From contig NZ_RXFT01000014.1 of assembly GCF_003952165.1 (NCBI RefSeq), positions 62,001 through 126,000 on the forward strand: 64,000 nucleotides of DNA, in the 5' to 3' direction. A program made the translations under genes and the position numbers. The DNA comes from Variovorax guangxiensis. GTDB taxonomy: Bacteria > Pseudomonadota > Gammaproteobacteria > Burkholderiales > Burkholderiaceae_C. Within the stretch, counting starts at the first letter, position 1. Every line of letters begins with the position of its first letter. This document shows positions 9,530-18,388 of this stretch, piece by piece. The notes under the pieces were generated by a model. That model had not been told where the DNA came from. It searched no databases and was given only the letters and a program-made list of their open reading frames with translations.

Positions 9530-12500
9530 ATGAATGCTCCGACCGCGTTGAATACGCTATTGGCACAGGCCGCAGAGCCTGTCCGACTGCGCGAGATCCC
9601 GTACAACTACACCAGCTTCTCCGATCGCGAGATCGTGATTCGCCTGCTGGGCGAACGCGGCTGGGAACTGCTGCAGACCTTGCGTGCCGAGCGCCGCACC
9701 GGCCGATCGGCGCGCATGCTCTACGAGGTTCTGGGCGACATCTGGGTGGTGCAGCGCAACCCCTACCTGGTCGACGACCTGCTCGACAACCCGCGCCGCC
9801 GCGGCCAGCTGGTCGATGCCCTGAGGCACCGCCTGGCCGAGGTGCAGAAGCGCCGCACCCCCGACAGCGACCTGCCGCGCGACCAGCTCGTGGGCGAGCT
9901 CACCGGCCTGGTGGGCGATGCGGTGGCTGCCTTCGACACCAAGTTCCGCGACGTCGCCGCCCTGCGCCGCAAGGCCACGCGCGTGCTGGGCCGGCTCACC
10001 GCCAAGGACAACATCAAGTTCGACGGCCTCTCGCGCGTCGCCCACGTCACCGACGCCACCGACTGGCGCGTGGAGTACCCCTTCGTGGTGCTGTGCCCCG
10101 ACACCGAGGCCGAGATGGCGCTGCTGGTGAAGGGCTGCATCGAGCTGGGCCTGACCATCATCCCGCGCGGAGGCGGCACCGGCTACACCGGCGGCGCCAT
10201 TCCGCTGACCTGGAACAGCGTCGTCATCAACACCGAGAAGCTGGAGGCGATGACCGAGGTCGAGCACGTCGCGCTGCCCGGACTGGCCGACCCGGTGCCC
10301 ACCATCTGGACCGAGGCCGGCGTGGTCACCCAGCGCGTGGCCGACGCGGCCGAGCGCGCGGGCTTCGTCTTCGCGGTCGACCCGACCTCGGCCGAGGCCT
10401 CGTGCGTGGGCGGCAACGTCGCCATGAACGCGGGCGGCAAGAAAGCCGTGCTCTGGGGCACGGCGCTCGACAACCTGGCTTCGTGGCGCATGGTGACGCC
10501 GCAGGCCGAGTGGCTCGAGGTCACGCGCATCGGCCACAACCTCGGCAAGATCCACGACGCCGAAAGCGCCGTGTTCGAGCTGCAGTACTACGCCGCCGAC
10601 GGCAGGACCAAGCTGCGCAGCGAGCGCCTGGAGATCCCGGGCCGCACCTTCCGCAAGGAAGGCCTGGGCAAGGACGTGACCGACAAGTTCCTCTCGGGCC
10701 TGCCGGGCATCCAGAAGGAGGGCTGCGACGGCCTCATCACCAGCTGCCGCTGGGTGGTGCACCGCATGCCGGCGCACACCCGCACCGTCTGCCTCGAATT
10801 CTTCGGCAACGCGAAGGACGCGGTGCCCAGCATCGTCGAGATCAAGGACTTCATGTTCGCCGAGCAGAAGCGCTCGGGCGTGCTGCTGGCCGGCCTCGAA
10901 CATCTGGACGACCGCTACCTCAAGGCTGTGGGCTACGCCACCAAGTCGAAGACGCACGGCGGGCTGCCCAAGATGGTGCTGTTCGGCGACATCGCGGGCG
11001 ACGACGCCGACGCGGTGGCGCGCGTCACCTCCGAGGTTGTGCGCATTGCCAACTCGCGCAGCGGCGAAGGCTTCATCGCCATCAGCCCCGAGGCGCGCAA
11101 GAAGTTCTGGCTCGACCGCAAGCGCACGGCGGCCATCAGCCGCCACACCAACGCCTTCAAGATCAACGAAGACGTGGTGATCCCGCTGCCGCGCATGGCC
11201 GAGTACAGCGACGGCATCGAGCGCATCAACATCGAGCTGTCGCTGCAGAACAAGCTCGCGCTCACCGACGAGCTCGAAGCTTTCCTCACGCGCGGCAACC
11301 TGCCGCTGGGCAAGACCGACGACGCACACGAGATTCCTGCGGCCGAGCTGCTGGAAGATCGCGTCGCGCAGGCGGTGGCGCTGGTGCAGGAAACGCGCGC
11401 GCTGTGGGCCGGCTGGCTGAAGGACGTCGACGCGCTCTTCCCGCAGCTGCAGGACCACTCGCTGCGCGCGAGCTGGAAGACCCAGCTGCGCCAGCCGCTG
11501 CAGGCCATCTTCACGGGCGCGGAGTTCGCGCCGATCCTGGCGGAGTGCACCGCCATCCACAAGCGCGTGCTCAAGGGCCGCGTGTGGGTCGCGCTGCACA
11601 TGCACGCGGGCGACGGCAACGTGCACACCAACATCCCCGTCAACAGCGACAACTACGACATGCTGCAGACCGCGCATGCCGCGGTGGTGCGCATCATGGC
11701 GCTGGCGCGCAGCCTCGACGGCGTGATCTCGGGCGAGCACGGCATCGGCATCACCAAGCTCGAATTCCTGAGCGACGACGAGCTGCGTCCCTTCACCGAG
11801 TACAAGGCCAAGGTCGACCCCGAAGGCCGCTTCAACAAGGGCAAGCTGCTGCGCGCGCCCGCGGGCAAGCCCGAGACGCTGCACGCCGACCTGACCAACG
11901 CCTACACGCCGAGCTTCGGCCTCATGGGGCACGAGTCGCTCATCATGCAGCAGAGCGACATCGGCGACATCGCCAACAGCGTGAAAGACTGCCTGCGCTG
12001 CGGCAAGTGCAAGCCCGTGTGCGCCACGCACGTGCCGCGCGCCAACCTGCTGTACAGCCCGCGCAACAAGATCCTCGCGACCTCGCTGCTGGTGGAGGCC
12101 TTCCTCTACGAAGAGCAGACCCGGCGCGGCGTGAGCATCAAGCACTGGGAGGAGTTCGAGGACGTGGCCGACCACTGCACTGTGTGCCACAAGTGCCTCA
12201 CGCCCTGCCCGGTGAAGATCGACTTCGGCGACGTGTCGATGAACATGCGCAACCTGCTGCGCAAGATGGGCCAGAAGAGCTTCCGCCCCGGCAACGCGGC
12301 CGCGATGTTCTTCCTGAACGCGACCAATCCGCAGACCATCAAGGCGGTGCGCGCGGGCATGGTGGGCGTGGGCTTCAAGGCGCAGCGCCTGGCCAACGAC
12401 CTGCTGCGCGGCCTCACGAAGAAGCAGACCTCCGCGCCGCCGGCGTCGCTCGGGCCGGCTCCGGTCAAGGAGCAGGTGATCCACTTCATCAACAAGAAGA

Positions 12501-13408
12501 TGCCGGGCAACCTGCCGAAGAAGACGGCGCGCGCGCTGCTCGACATCGAGGATGCGGACTACGTGCCGATCATCCGCAACCCGAAGGCGACCACCTCCGA
12601 GACCGAGGCGGTCTTCTACTTCCCGGGCTGCGGATCGGAGCGGCTGTTCTCGCAGGTGGGGCTGGCCACGCAGGCCATGCTCTGGCATGCGGGCGTGCAG
12701 ACCGTGCTGCCGCCGGGCTACCTGTGCTGCGGCTATCCGCAGCGCGGCAGCGGCCAGTTCGACAAGGCCGAGAAGATGATCACGGACAACCGCGTGCTCT
12801 TCCACCGTGTGGCCAACACGCTCAACTACCTCGACATCAAGACGGTGGTGGTGAGCTGCGGCACCTGCTACGACCAGCTGCAGGGCTACCAGTTCGACAA
12901 GATCTTCCCGGGCTGCCGCATCGTCGACATCCACGAGTACCTGCTCGAGAAGGGCATCACGCTCGCCGGTGCGGCCGGCGGCGGCTACCTCTACCACGAC
13001 CCCTGCCACTCGCCGATGAAGCAGCAGGACCCGATGAAGACGGTGAAGGCGCTGGTCGGCGACAACGTGCTCAAGAACGACCGCTGCTGCGGCGAGTCGG
13101 GCACGCTGGGCGTGTCGCGGCCCGACATCTCCACGCAGATCCGCTTCCGCAAGGAACAGGAGCTGAAGAAGGGCGAAGCCGCGCTGCGCGAAGCCGGCAA
13201 GGTCGGCGAGAAGGAGAACGTGAAGATCCTCACCAGCTGCCCGAGCTGCCTGCAGGGCCTCTCGCGCTACGGCAACGACCTGAACAGCGGCCTGCTCGAA
13301 GCCGACTACATCGTGGTCGAGATGGCCAACAAGATCCTCGGCGAAGACTGGATGCCGAACTACGTGGAAGCCGCCAATCAGGGCGGCATCGAGCGGGTGC
13401 TGGTGTGA
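9530..13408 (+). CDS. FAD-linked oxidase fused to Fe-S/CCG oxidoreductase (DUF3683)
   Basis: A 1292-residue fusion. An N-terminal DUF3683 region (about 1-150) precedes a FAD-binding type-4 domain (RGGGTGYTGG near 210-220) and the FAD-oxidase C domain (HMHAGDGNVHTN near 690, GEHGIGI near 735). Two CxxCxxC ferredoxin motifs follow (CLRCGKCKPVC near 822 and CTVCHKCLTPC near 882). Two cysteine-rich CCG domains (PGCGSERL near 1032, HDPCHSP near 1153, then CCGESG) close the protein. It is GlcD and GlcF in one chain, so a D-2-hydroxyacid dehydrogenase passing electrons to quinone is likely. The substrate is not known. It starts a run of overlapping genes that leads into the ubiquinone genes. Confidence 0.9.
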   Translation: MNAPTALNTLLAQAAEPVRLREIPYNYTSFSDREIVIRLLGERGWELLQTLRAERRTGRSARMLYEVLGDIWVVQRNPYLVDDLLDNPRRRGQLVDALRHRLAEVQKRRTPDSDLPRDQLVGELTGLVGDAVAAFDTKFRDVAALRRKATRVLGRLTAKDNIKFDGLSRVAHVTDATDWRVEYPFVVLCPDTEAEMALLVKGCIELGLTIIPRGGGTGYTGGAIPLTWNSVVINTEKLEAMTEVEHVALPGLADPVPTIWTEAGVVTQRVADAAERAGFVFAVDPTSAEASCVGGNVAMNAGGKKAVLWGTALDNLASWRMVTPQAEWLEVTRIGHNLGKIHDAESAVFELQYYAADGRTKLRSERLEIPGRTFRKEGLGKDVTDKFLSGLPGIQKEGCDGLITSCRWVVHRMPAHTRTVCLEFFGNAKDAVPSIVEIKDFMFAEQKRSGVLLAGLEHLDDRYLKAVGYATKSKTHGGLPKMVLFGDIAGDDADAVARVTSEVVRIANSRSGEGFIAISPEARKKFWLDRKRTAAISRHTNAFKINEDVVIPLPRMAEYSDGIERINIELSLQNKLALTDELEAFLTRGNLPLGKTDDAHEIPAAELLEDRVAQAVALVQETRALWAGWLKDVDALFPQLQDHSLRASWKTQLRQPLQAIFTGAEFAPILAECTAIHKRVLKGRVWVALHMHAGDGNVHTNIPVNSDNYDMLQTAHAAVVRIMALARSLDGVISGEHGIGITKLEFLSDDELRPFTEYKAKVDPEGRFNKGKLLRAPAGKPETLHADLTNAYTPSFGLMGHESLIMQQSDIGDIANSVKDCLRCGKCKPVCATHVPRANLLYSPRNKILATSLLVEAFLYEEQTRRGVSIKHWEEFEDVADHCTVCHKCLTPCPVKIDFGDVSMNMRNLLRKMGQKSFRPGNAAAMFFLNATNPQTIKAVRAGMVGVGFKAQRLANDLLRGLTKKQTSAPPASLGPAPVKEQVIHFINKKMPGNLPKKTARALLDIEDADYVPIIRNPKATTSETEAVFYFPGCGSERLFSQVGLATQAMLWHAGVQTVLPPGYLCCGYPQRGSGQFDKAEKMITDNRVLFHRVANTLNYLDIKTVVVSCGTCYDQLQGYQFDKIFPGCRIVDIHEYLLEKGITLAGAAGGGYLYHDPCHSPMKQQDPMKTVKALVGDNVLKNDRCCGESGTLGVSRPDISTQIRFRKEQELKKGEAALREAGKVGEKENVKILTSCPSCLQGLSRYGNDLNSGLLEADYIVVEMANKILGEDWMPNYVEAANQGGIERVLV

Positions 13409-13848
13409 CGTCGAAGGTGCAGGGCTGCGTGCTGTGCGAGGGCCCGGGCGGGCGCCTCGTGTTCGAGGGCGCGAAGCTGCGCGTGATCCATGCCGAGGAG
13501 GCGGGCTTCCCGGCCTTCTATCGCGTGGTGTGGCGCGAGCACGCGCCGGAGTTCTCCGATCTCGACGAGTCCGACCGTGCCCTGTGCATGGAAGCGGTGA
13601 CTGTGGTCGAGCAGTGCCTGCGCGAGCATCTGAAGCCGGCGAAGATCAACCTCGCCGCGCTTGGCAACATGGTCGCGCACCTGCACTGGCATGTCATCGC
13701 GCGCTTCCCAAACGACAGCCACTTCCCCGGCTCGGTGTGGGCGCCGGTGCAGCGCGAGCGCGATGCGGCGCTCGAAGCTGACATTGCCGCGCGCCTGCCC
13801 GCCGTCGAGGCTGCGATGATCGAGCGATTGGGCAACAGGAGCTTCTGA
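13405..13848 (+). CDS. HIT family protein
   Basis: A 147-residue histidine-triad protein. The catalytic motif is AHLHWHVIARF (near residue 91), and an N-terminal CxxC pair (GCVLCEG) is present. HIT proteins hydrolyse nucleotide-linked phosphates such as AMP-lysine or dinucleoside polyphosphates. The start is a GTG whose GTGA overlaps the TGA of the upstream oxidoreductase by four bases, which explains why no ATG precedes the conserved part. It overlaps the next gene by one base. Confidence 0.88.
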   Translation: MTSKVQGCVLCEGPGGRLVFEGAKLRVIHAEEAGFPAFYRVVWREHAPEFSDLDESDRALCMEAVTVVEQCLREHLKPAKINLAALGNMVAHLHWHVIARFPNDSHFPGSVWAPVQRERDAALEADIAARLPAVEAAMIERLGNRSF

Positions 13849-14261
13849 TGGCAGGCTTGAAACCTGGCGCACCGACGCCGCAGTCGATCACCGTGCACGG
13901 GCAGTCGCGCGTGCTCGAAGTGGGCTTCTCCGACGGCGCGACCTTCCGCATTCCCTTCGAGCTGATGCGCATCTGCTCGCCCTCGGCAGAAGTGCAGGGC
14001 CATGGTCCCGGACAGGAAGTGCTGCAGACGGGCAAGCGCGACGTCGAGCTCGTCGAGCTCGAGGCAGTGGGCAACTACGCGGTGCAACCGACCTTCAGCG
14101 ACGGCCACAACACGGGCATCTATTCGTGGGACCTGCTCTACGAACTGGGCGAGAAGCAGGCCGAGCTGTGGTCTGCCTATGAGCGCCGGCTGGCCGAGGC
14201 GGGTGTCGACCGCGACGCGCCGATGATCGAGAAGGGCGGCCACGCCTGCGGCAGCCACTGA
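13848..14261 (+). CDS. DUF971 family protein (GBBH-like N-terminal domain)
   Basis: A 137-residue protein with the gamma-butyrobetaine-hydroxylase N-terminal-like fold, seen in LEVGFSDGATFRIPFELMR and the later SDGHNTGIYSWDLLYEL. In other bacteria this domain occurs alone or near Fe-S and quinone genes; its function is not established. The C-terminal HACGSH could bind metal. It begins inside the stop codon of the HIT gene (TGATG) and precedes ubiE, so it belongs to the same transcript. Confidence 0.85.
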   Translation: MAGLKPGAPTPQSITVHGQSRVLEVGFSDGATFRIPFELMRICSPSAEVQGHGPGQEVLQTGKRDVELVELEAVGNYAVQPTFSDGHNTGIYSWDLLYELGEKQAELWSAYERRLAEAGVDRDAPMIEKGGHACGSH

Positions 14262-14290
14262 GGCCTTCGAGGCAGCGCAAGAATCCGCCG

Positions 14291-14340
14291 CTGCTATTGA
14301 AAAGATAGCCCTACGCCCAGAAAGGGCGGGGCTGAAAAAG
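14291..14340. repeat. Dispersed ATAGC-type intergenic repeat, copy 1
   Basis: GCTATTGAAAAGATAGC forms a small hairpin and is followed by CGCCC-AGAAA-GGGCG, a second hairpin. Related but degenerate sequence occurs near 24116 and, in reverse orientation, near 48528. I recognise the GATAGC element as a repeat common in Comamonadaceae intergenic DNA. Confidence 0.5.
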
Positions 14341-14409
14341 CAACAAATGTCCGCCGTGGTCGCGGGGTCGTCGACTTGATGTGAAGGCTTCCGGCCTAAC
14401 ATCGGTCGC

Positions 14410-15141
14410 ATGAGTACCACACACTTCGGCTTCGAAACGGTCGACGAAAGCGAGAAGGCCCGCCGCGTTCGCGGTGTCTTCGATTCGGTCGCATCGCGCT
14501 ACGACATCATGAACGACCTGATGTCGGCAGGCCTGCACCGCGCCTGGAAGGCATACACCGTCATGGTCGCGAACGTGGGCGAAGGCTCGCGCGTCCTCGA
14601 CATCGCAGGCGGCACCGGCGACCTCGCACTGGCCTTCGCCAAGAAGGTCGGCGCCAGCGGCCAGGTGGTCCACACCGACATCAACGAAGCCATGCTGCGC
14701 ACCGGCCGCGACCGGCTGCTCGACGCCGGCGTGGTGCTGCCCACCATGGTCTGCGACGCGGAGAAGCTGCCCTTTCCCGACAACCACTTCGACGTGGTCA
14801 CCGTGGCCTTCGGCCTGCGCAACATGACGCACAAGGACGCCGCGCTCAAGGAGATGAACCGCGTGCTCAAGCCGCGCGGCAAGCTGCTGGTGCTCGAGTT
14901 CTCGAAGGTCGCGAAGCCGCTCGCGAAGGCCTACGACTGGTACTCCTTCAACGTGCTGCCGAGGCTCGGCAAGCTCGTGGCGGGCGACGATGCGAGCTAT
15001 CGCTATCTCGCCGAATCCATCCGGATGCACCCCTCGCAGGAGGAGCTCAAGACCCTCATGAAAGAGGGCGGTTTCGGACATGTGGACTATCACAACATGA
15101 CTGGGGGAATCGCTGCCCTCCATGTTGGAATCAAGTGTTGA
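14410..15141 (+). CDS. ubiE: Bifunctional demethylmenaquinone/2-polyprenyl-benzoquinol methyltransferase
   Basis: A 243-residue class I SAM methyltransferase that C-methylates the ubiquinone (and menaquinone) precursor ring. The SAM motif VLDIAGGTGD is at 62-71. The UbiE signature is present early (FDSVASRYDIMNDLMSAGLH) and in the middle (VTVAFGLRNMTHKDAALKEM). The C terminus HNMTGGIAALHVGIKC is typical. It shares its neighbourhood with ubiJ and ubiB, as in E. coli, but here a Tim44-like gene lies between them. Confidence 0.96.
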   Translation: MSTTHFGFETVDESEKARRVRGVFDSVASRYDIMNDLMSAGLHRAWKAYTVMVANVGEGSRVLDIAGGTGDLALAFAKKVGASGQVVHTDINEAMLRTGRDRLLDAGVVLPTMVCDAEKLPFPDNHFDVVTVAFGLRNMTHKDAALKEMNRVLKPRGKLLVLEFSKVAKPLAKAYDWYSFNVLPRLGKLVAGDDASYRYLAESIRMHPSQEELKTLMKEGGFGHVDYHNMTGGIAALHVGIKC

Positions 15142-15176
15142 AAAAGCGGATCTTTCGCTCGAGAGGAGACGACGAT

Positions 15177-16184
15177 ATGAAGAGTTTGGGTTCTTTGTTC
15201 CTGGCAGCCGCGCTGGTCCTGGTCAGTGTCCAGGCCGAGGCTGCGCGCATCGGTGGCGGCAAGTCGATGGGTCGCCAGTCGTCCAACGTGACGCAGCGCG
15301 AGTCCGCAGCGCCTTCGGCACCCGCGCAGCAGAACGCGACCAACGCGGCAGCGGCCAAGCCCGCAACGCCCGCGCCCGCGGCAGCTGCACCGAAGCGTCC
15401 CTGGGGCGCGATGCTCGGCGGCCTGGCCGCCGGCCTGGGCCTCGCATGGCTCGCCAATTCGCTGGGCCTCGGCGCCGGCTTCGCCAACATCCTGCTGATC
15501 GGCCTGCTGGTGCTGGCAGGCGTGGTGGTGTGGCGCATGATCAAGTCGCGCTCGCAGCCCGTTGCCAATCGCCAGGGCGGCTTCGCCTTCCAGGGCGCCG
15601 GTGCCAGCCCGAGCAACGCGAGCGCTCCGGCGCAGTACAGCCCCAACAACGTGGGCAACGACGCATCGGCGCGTCCCTGGGAGCGCAACAACGCTGCCTT
15701 CGATGCCACGCCGCACGGCAGCAGCCTTTCGGCGGCTGGCGCAGCGGCAGGCGGCAGCATGATCGGCTCGGCACTCGGCGGTTCGCAGTCGTGGGGCATT
15801 CCCGCCGGCTTCGACGTCGACGGCTTCCTCGGCGCTGCAAAGCGCAACTTCGTGACCCTGCAGGACGCGTGGGACCGCGCCGACGTGTCGACGCTGCGTT
15901 CGATGATGACCGACGGCATGGTCGACGAAATCCGTTCCCAGCTGGCCGACCGCGCCAGCCACACCGGTGGTGCCTCCAACAAGACCGAAGTCGTGATGCT
16001 CGACGCCAAGCTGCTCGGCATCGAGGAGCTGCCAGACGCCTACATGGCCAGCGTGGAGTTCTCCGGCATGATCCGCGAAGACGCCTCGGCCGGCCCGGGC
16101 CCGTTCCGCGAAGTGTGGAACATGACCAAGCCGGTCAGCGGCAACAGTGGCTGGCTGGTCGCGGGCGTACAGGCACTGCAGTAA
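15177..16184 (+). CDS. Tim44-like domain membrane protein
   Basis: A 335-residue protein with a signal peptide or anchor (MKSLGSLFLAAALVLVSVQA). An Ala/Pro-rich linker follows, then two hydrophobic stretches (about 80-125, containing ANILLIGLLVLAGVVVWRMI). The Tim44-like domain occupies the last 120 residues (GFDVDGFLGAAKRNFVTLQD onward, FSGMIREDA). Bacterial members are inner-membrane proteins of unclear role, possibly scaffolds for quinone or lipid enzymes. A GAGAGGAG ribosome-binding sequence supports the start at 15177; in-frame upstream codons overlap ubiE. Confidence 0.85.
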   Translation: MKSLGSLFLAAALVLVSVQAEAARIGGGKSMGRQSSNVTQRESAAPSAPAQQNATNAAAAKPATPAPAAAAPKRPWGAMLGGLAAGLGLAWLANSLGLGAGFANILLIGLLVLAGVVVWRMIKSRSQPVANRQGGFAFQGAGASPSNASAPAQYSPNNVGNDASARPWERNNAAFDATPHGSSLSAAGAAAGGSMIGSALGGSQSWGIPAGFDVDGFLGAAKRNFVTLQDAWDRADVSTLRSMMTDGMVDEIRSQLADRASHTGGASNKTEVVMLDAKLLGIEELPDAYMASVEFSGMIREDASAGPGPFREVWNMTKPVSGNSGWLVAGVQALQ

Positions 16185-16198
16185 TAAAAAGCTGAAAA

Positions 16199-16217
16199 GC
16201 GGCCCTCACGGGGCCGC
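16199..16217. terminator. Hairpin between the Tim44-like gene and ubiJ
   Basis: GCGGCCC-TCACG-GGGCCGC forms a 7-bp stem shortly after the Tim44-like stop. It is preceded by A-rich sequence and lacks a T run on the plus strand, so termination would be partial at best. Confidence 0.4.
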
Positions 16218-16240
16218 AACGCAGGCGGGATAATGGGGAC

Positions 16241-16813
16241 ATGGCCACACCATCGTCCCCATTTTCTTTTCTAGGCGATCTCTTCAACACCATTGGCGAG
16301 CGCCTGCAGCCCCCGGACTGGGCGGTCCACGAGATCCAGAACCGCGCGGTCCTGTTCCTCAACCATGTGCTCCAGCAGGAGCCCGAGGCCCAGCAGCGGC
16401 TGCTGCGCCAGCAGGGGCGGGTGGTGCGCTTCCAGTGGCGCTTCGTGACCATGGAGCTGGTGGCAACGCCGGCCGGCCTTCTCGACCTGGCCCCCGCCGG
16501 TTCGGTGCCCGAGCTGACGCTCACCGTCACCGACGACTCTCCCTTCGACATCGCCCGCGCCGCGCTTCGAGGCGACAAGCCCGCCGTGCAGATCATTGGC
16601 GACGTGCAGCTGGCGGCCGAGGTCAACTGGCTGGTCGACCATGTGCGCTGGGACGTCGAGGACGATCTGGCCCGCGTGATCGGCGACGTGCCCGCGCATA
16701 CGCTGGGCAACGCCGTGCGCCGTGTTGTCGGTGCGCTGCGCCAGTTCGTCGGCAACCGCACGGCCGGCAAGGCCGGCGGTTCGGCTGTCGGCCCCGCAGG
16801 CAACGCCGAATGA
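16241..16813 (+). CDS. ubiJ: Ubiquinone biosynthesis accessory factor UbiJ (SCP2 domain)
   Basis: A 190-residue SCP2-like lipid-binding protein. The SCP2 region includes VHEIQNRAVLFLNHVL and GDVQLAAEVNWLVDHVRWDVEDDLARVIGD read across the middle. UbiJ holds the hydrophobic ubiquinone intermediates within the soluble Ubi complex. Its ATGA overlap with ubiB and the E. coli ubiE-ubiJ-ubiB order support the name. The sequence itself is weakly conserved. Confidence 0.85.
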   Translation: MATPSSPFSFLGDLFNTIGERLQPPDWAVHEIQNRAVLFLNHVLQQEPEAQQRLLRQQGRVVRFQWRFVTMELVATPAGLLDLAPAGSVPELTLTVTDDSPFDIARAALRGDKPAVQIIGDVQLAAEVNWLVDHVRWDVEDDLARVIGDVPAHTLGNAVRRVVGALRQFVGNRTAGKAGGSAVGPAGNAE

Positions 16814-18375
16814 GGCGCTTCTACCGCGGACTTTTCATCGTCTGGGTCGCGCTGCGCTACGGCCTCGACGAGCTGGTGCTCTCGAGCTTCCAGAAGCCCT
16901 GGGTGCGCGGGGTCACGCGCGTTCTTTCCTTCGGGCGCAACCTCGATGCGCCGCGCGGCCAGCGCCTGCGCGAGGCGCTCGAGCGCCTCGGCCCCATCTT
17001 CGTGAAGTTCGGCCAGGTTCTGTCGACCCGGCGCGACCTGCTGCCGCCCGACATCGCCGACGAGCTGGCCTTCCTGCAGGACCGGGTGCCGCCGTTTCCC
17101 TCTTCCGTGGCCATCGCCACCATCGAGCGCGCGTTCCGCCGCCCGGTGAGCGATGTGTTCGTGCAGTTCGACGAGACGCCCATCGCCAGCGCATCGATCG
17201 CGCAGGTGCACTTCGCGACCATCCGCACCAACGAGGGCGAAGAGCGCGAGGTGGCGGTGAAGGTGCTGCGCCCCAGCATGCGCGGCGTGATCGAGAAGGA
17301 CCTGGCGCTGATGGCCATGATGGCCGGCTGGCTCGAGAACCTCTCGGCCGACGGCAAGCGCCTGAAGCCGCGCGAGGTGGTGGCCGAGTTCGACAAGTAC
17401 CTGCACGACGAGCTCGACCTGGTGCGCGAGGCCGCCAACGCGGCCCAGCTGCGCCGCAACATGGCCGCGCTCGACCTGGTGCTGATTCCCGAGATGTTCT
17501 GGGACTTCTGCCACCCCGAGGTCATCGTGATGGAGCGCATGAAGGGCGTGCCCATCGCGCAGATGGACCGCCTGCGCGCGGCCGGCGTCGACATTCCCAA
17601 GCTGGCGCGCGACGGCGTGACCATCTTCTTCACGCAGGTGTTCCGCGACGGCTTCTTCCACGCCGACATGCACCCGGGCAACATCCAGGTGAGCCTGGAG
17701 CCGGAGACCTTCGGGCGCTACATCTCGCTTGACTTCGGGATCATCGGCACGCTGACCGAGTCGGACAAGGAATACCTCGCGCAGAACTTCGTGGCCTTCT
17801 TCCGGCGCGACTACAAGCGCGTGGCCGAGCTGCACCTGGAAAGCGGCTGGGTGCCGGTGGGCACCCGGATCGATGAACTGGAGGCGGCCATCCGTACCGT
17901 GTGCGAGCCGTACTTCGACCGGCCGCTGAAGGAAATCTCGCTGGGCATGGTGCTGATGCGCCTGTTCCAGACCTCGCGGCGCTTCCACGTCGAGATCCAG
18001 CCGCAGCTGGTGCTGCTGCAGAAGACGCTGCTCAACATCGAGGGCCTGGGGCGCAACATCGACCCCGAACTCGACCTCTGGGCCACGGCCAAGCCCTTCC
18101 TCGAGAAGTGGATGGTCGACCAGATCGGCCCCAAGAAGCTGCTGCAGCAGCTCAAGGCCGAGGCGCCCAGGTACGCCAAATTGCTGCCCCAATTGCCTCG
18201 ATTACTGCACGATTTCCTGGAGAATCGCCCAGTCGACAACCGCCGCGAGCTGCTCGAGCTGCTGGCCGAACAGAAGCGCACCAACCGGTTGCTGCAGACC
18301 ATCGTCTACGGTGGCATAGGTTTTGTATTGGGGTTGCTCGCCATGCAATTGCTGGTGCGCGTGCGTCTGTTCTAG
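16810..18375 (+). CDS. ubiB: Ubiquinone biosynthesis regulatory protein kinase-like ATPase
   Basis: A 521-residue ABC1/ADCK/UbiB protein. The family KxGQ motif is seen as FVKFGQVLSTRRDLLP (66-69). The kinase-like core includes ASIAQVHFA, the ion-pair Lys in VAVKVLRP, and the catalytic-loop region FHADMHPGNIQV followed by LDFGIIGTL. Two C-terminal membrane helices end the protein (GGIGFVLGLLAMQLL). UbiB ATPase activity is thought to extract ubiquinone precursors from the membrane. It overlaps ubiJ by four bases. Confidence 0.95.
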   Translation: MRRFYRGLFIVWVALRYGLDELVLSSFQKPWVRGVTRVLSFGRNLDAPRGQRLREALERLGPIFVKFGQVLSTRRDLLPPDIADELAFLQDRVPPFPSSVAIATIERAFRRPVSDVFVQFDETPIASASIAQVHFATIRTNEGEEREVAVKVLRPSMRGVIEKDLALMAMMAGWLENLSADGKRLKPREVVAEFDKYLHDELDLVREAANAAQLRRNMAALDLVLIPEMFWDFCHPEVIVMERMKGVPIAQMDRLRAAGVDIPKLARDGVTIFFTQVFRDGFFHADMHPGNIQVSLEPETFGRYISLDFGIIGTLTESDKEYLAQNFVAFFRRDYKRVAELHLESGWVPVGTRIDELEAAIRTVCEPYFDRPLKEISLGMVLMRLFQTSRRFHVEIQPQLVLLQKTLLNIEGLGRNIDPELDLWATAKPFLEKWMVDQIGPKKLLQQLKAEAPRYAKLLPQLPRLLHDFLENRPVDNRRELLELLAEQKRTNRLLQTIVYGGIGFVLGLLAMQLLVRVRLF

Positions 18376-18388
18376 AGGAGTCTGTGCC

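Noticed and set aside
9557..13009. Minus-strand frame of 1150 codons opposite the FAD/Fe-S fusion
   Set aside because: Antisense frames stay open in DNA with G/C-rich third positions. The product is His/Arg/Val-rich low-complexity sequence with no motif.
10093..13404. Plus-strand frame open through the FAD/Fe-S gene into the HIT gene
   Set aside because: Only its last 148 codons (HIT, from the GTG at 13405) resemble a protein. The part upstream is an out-of-frame shadow.
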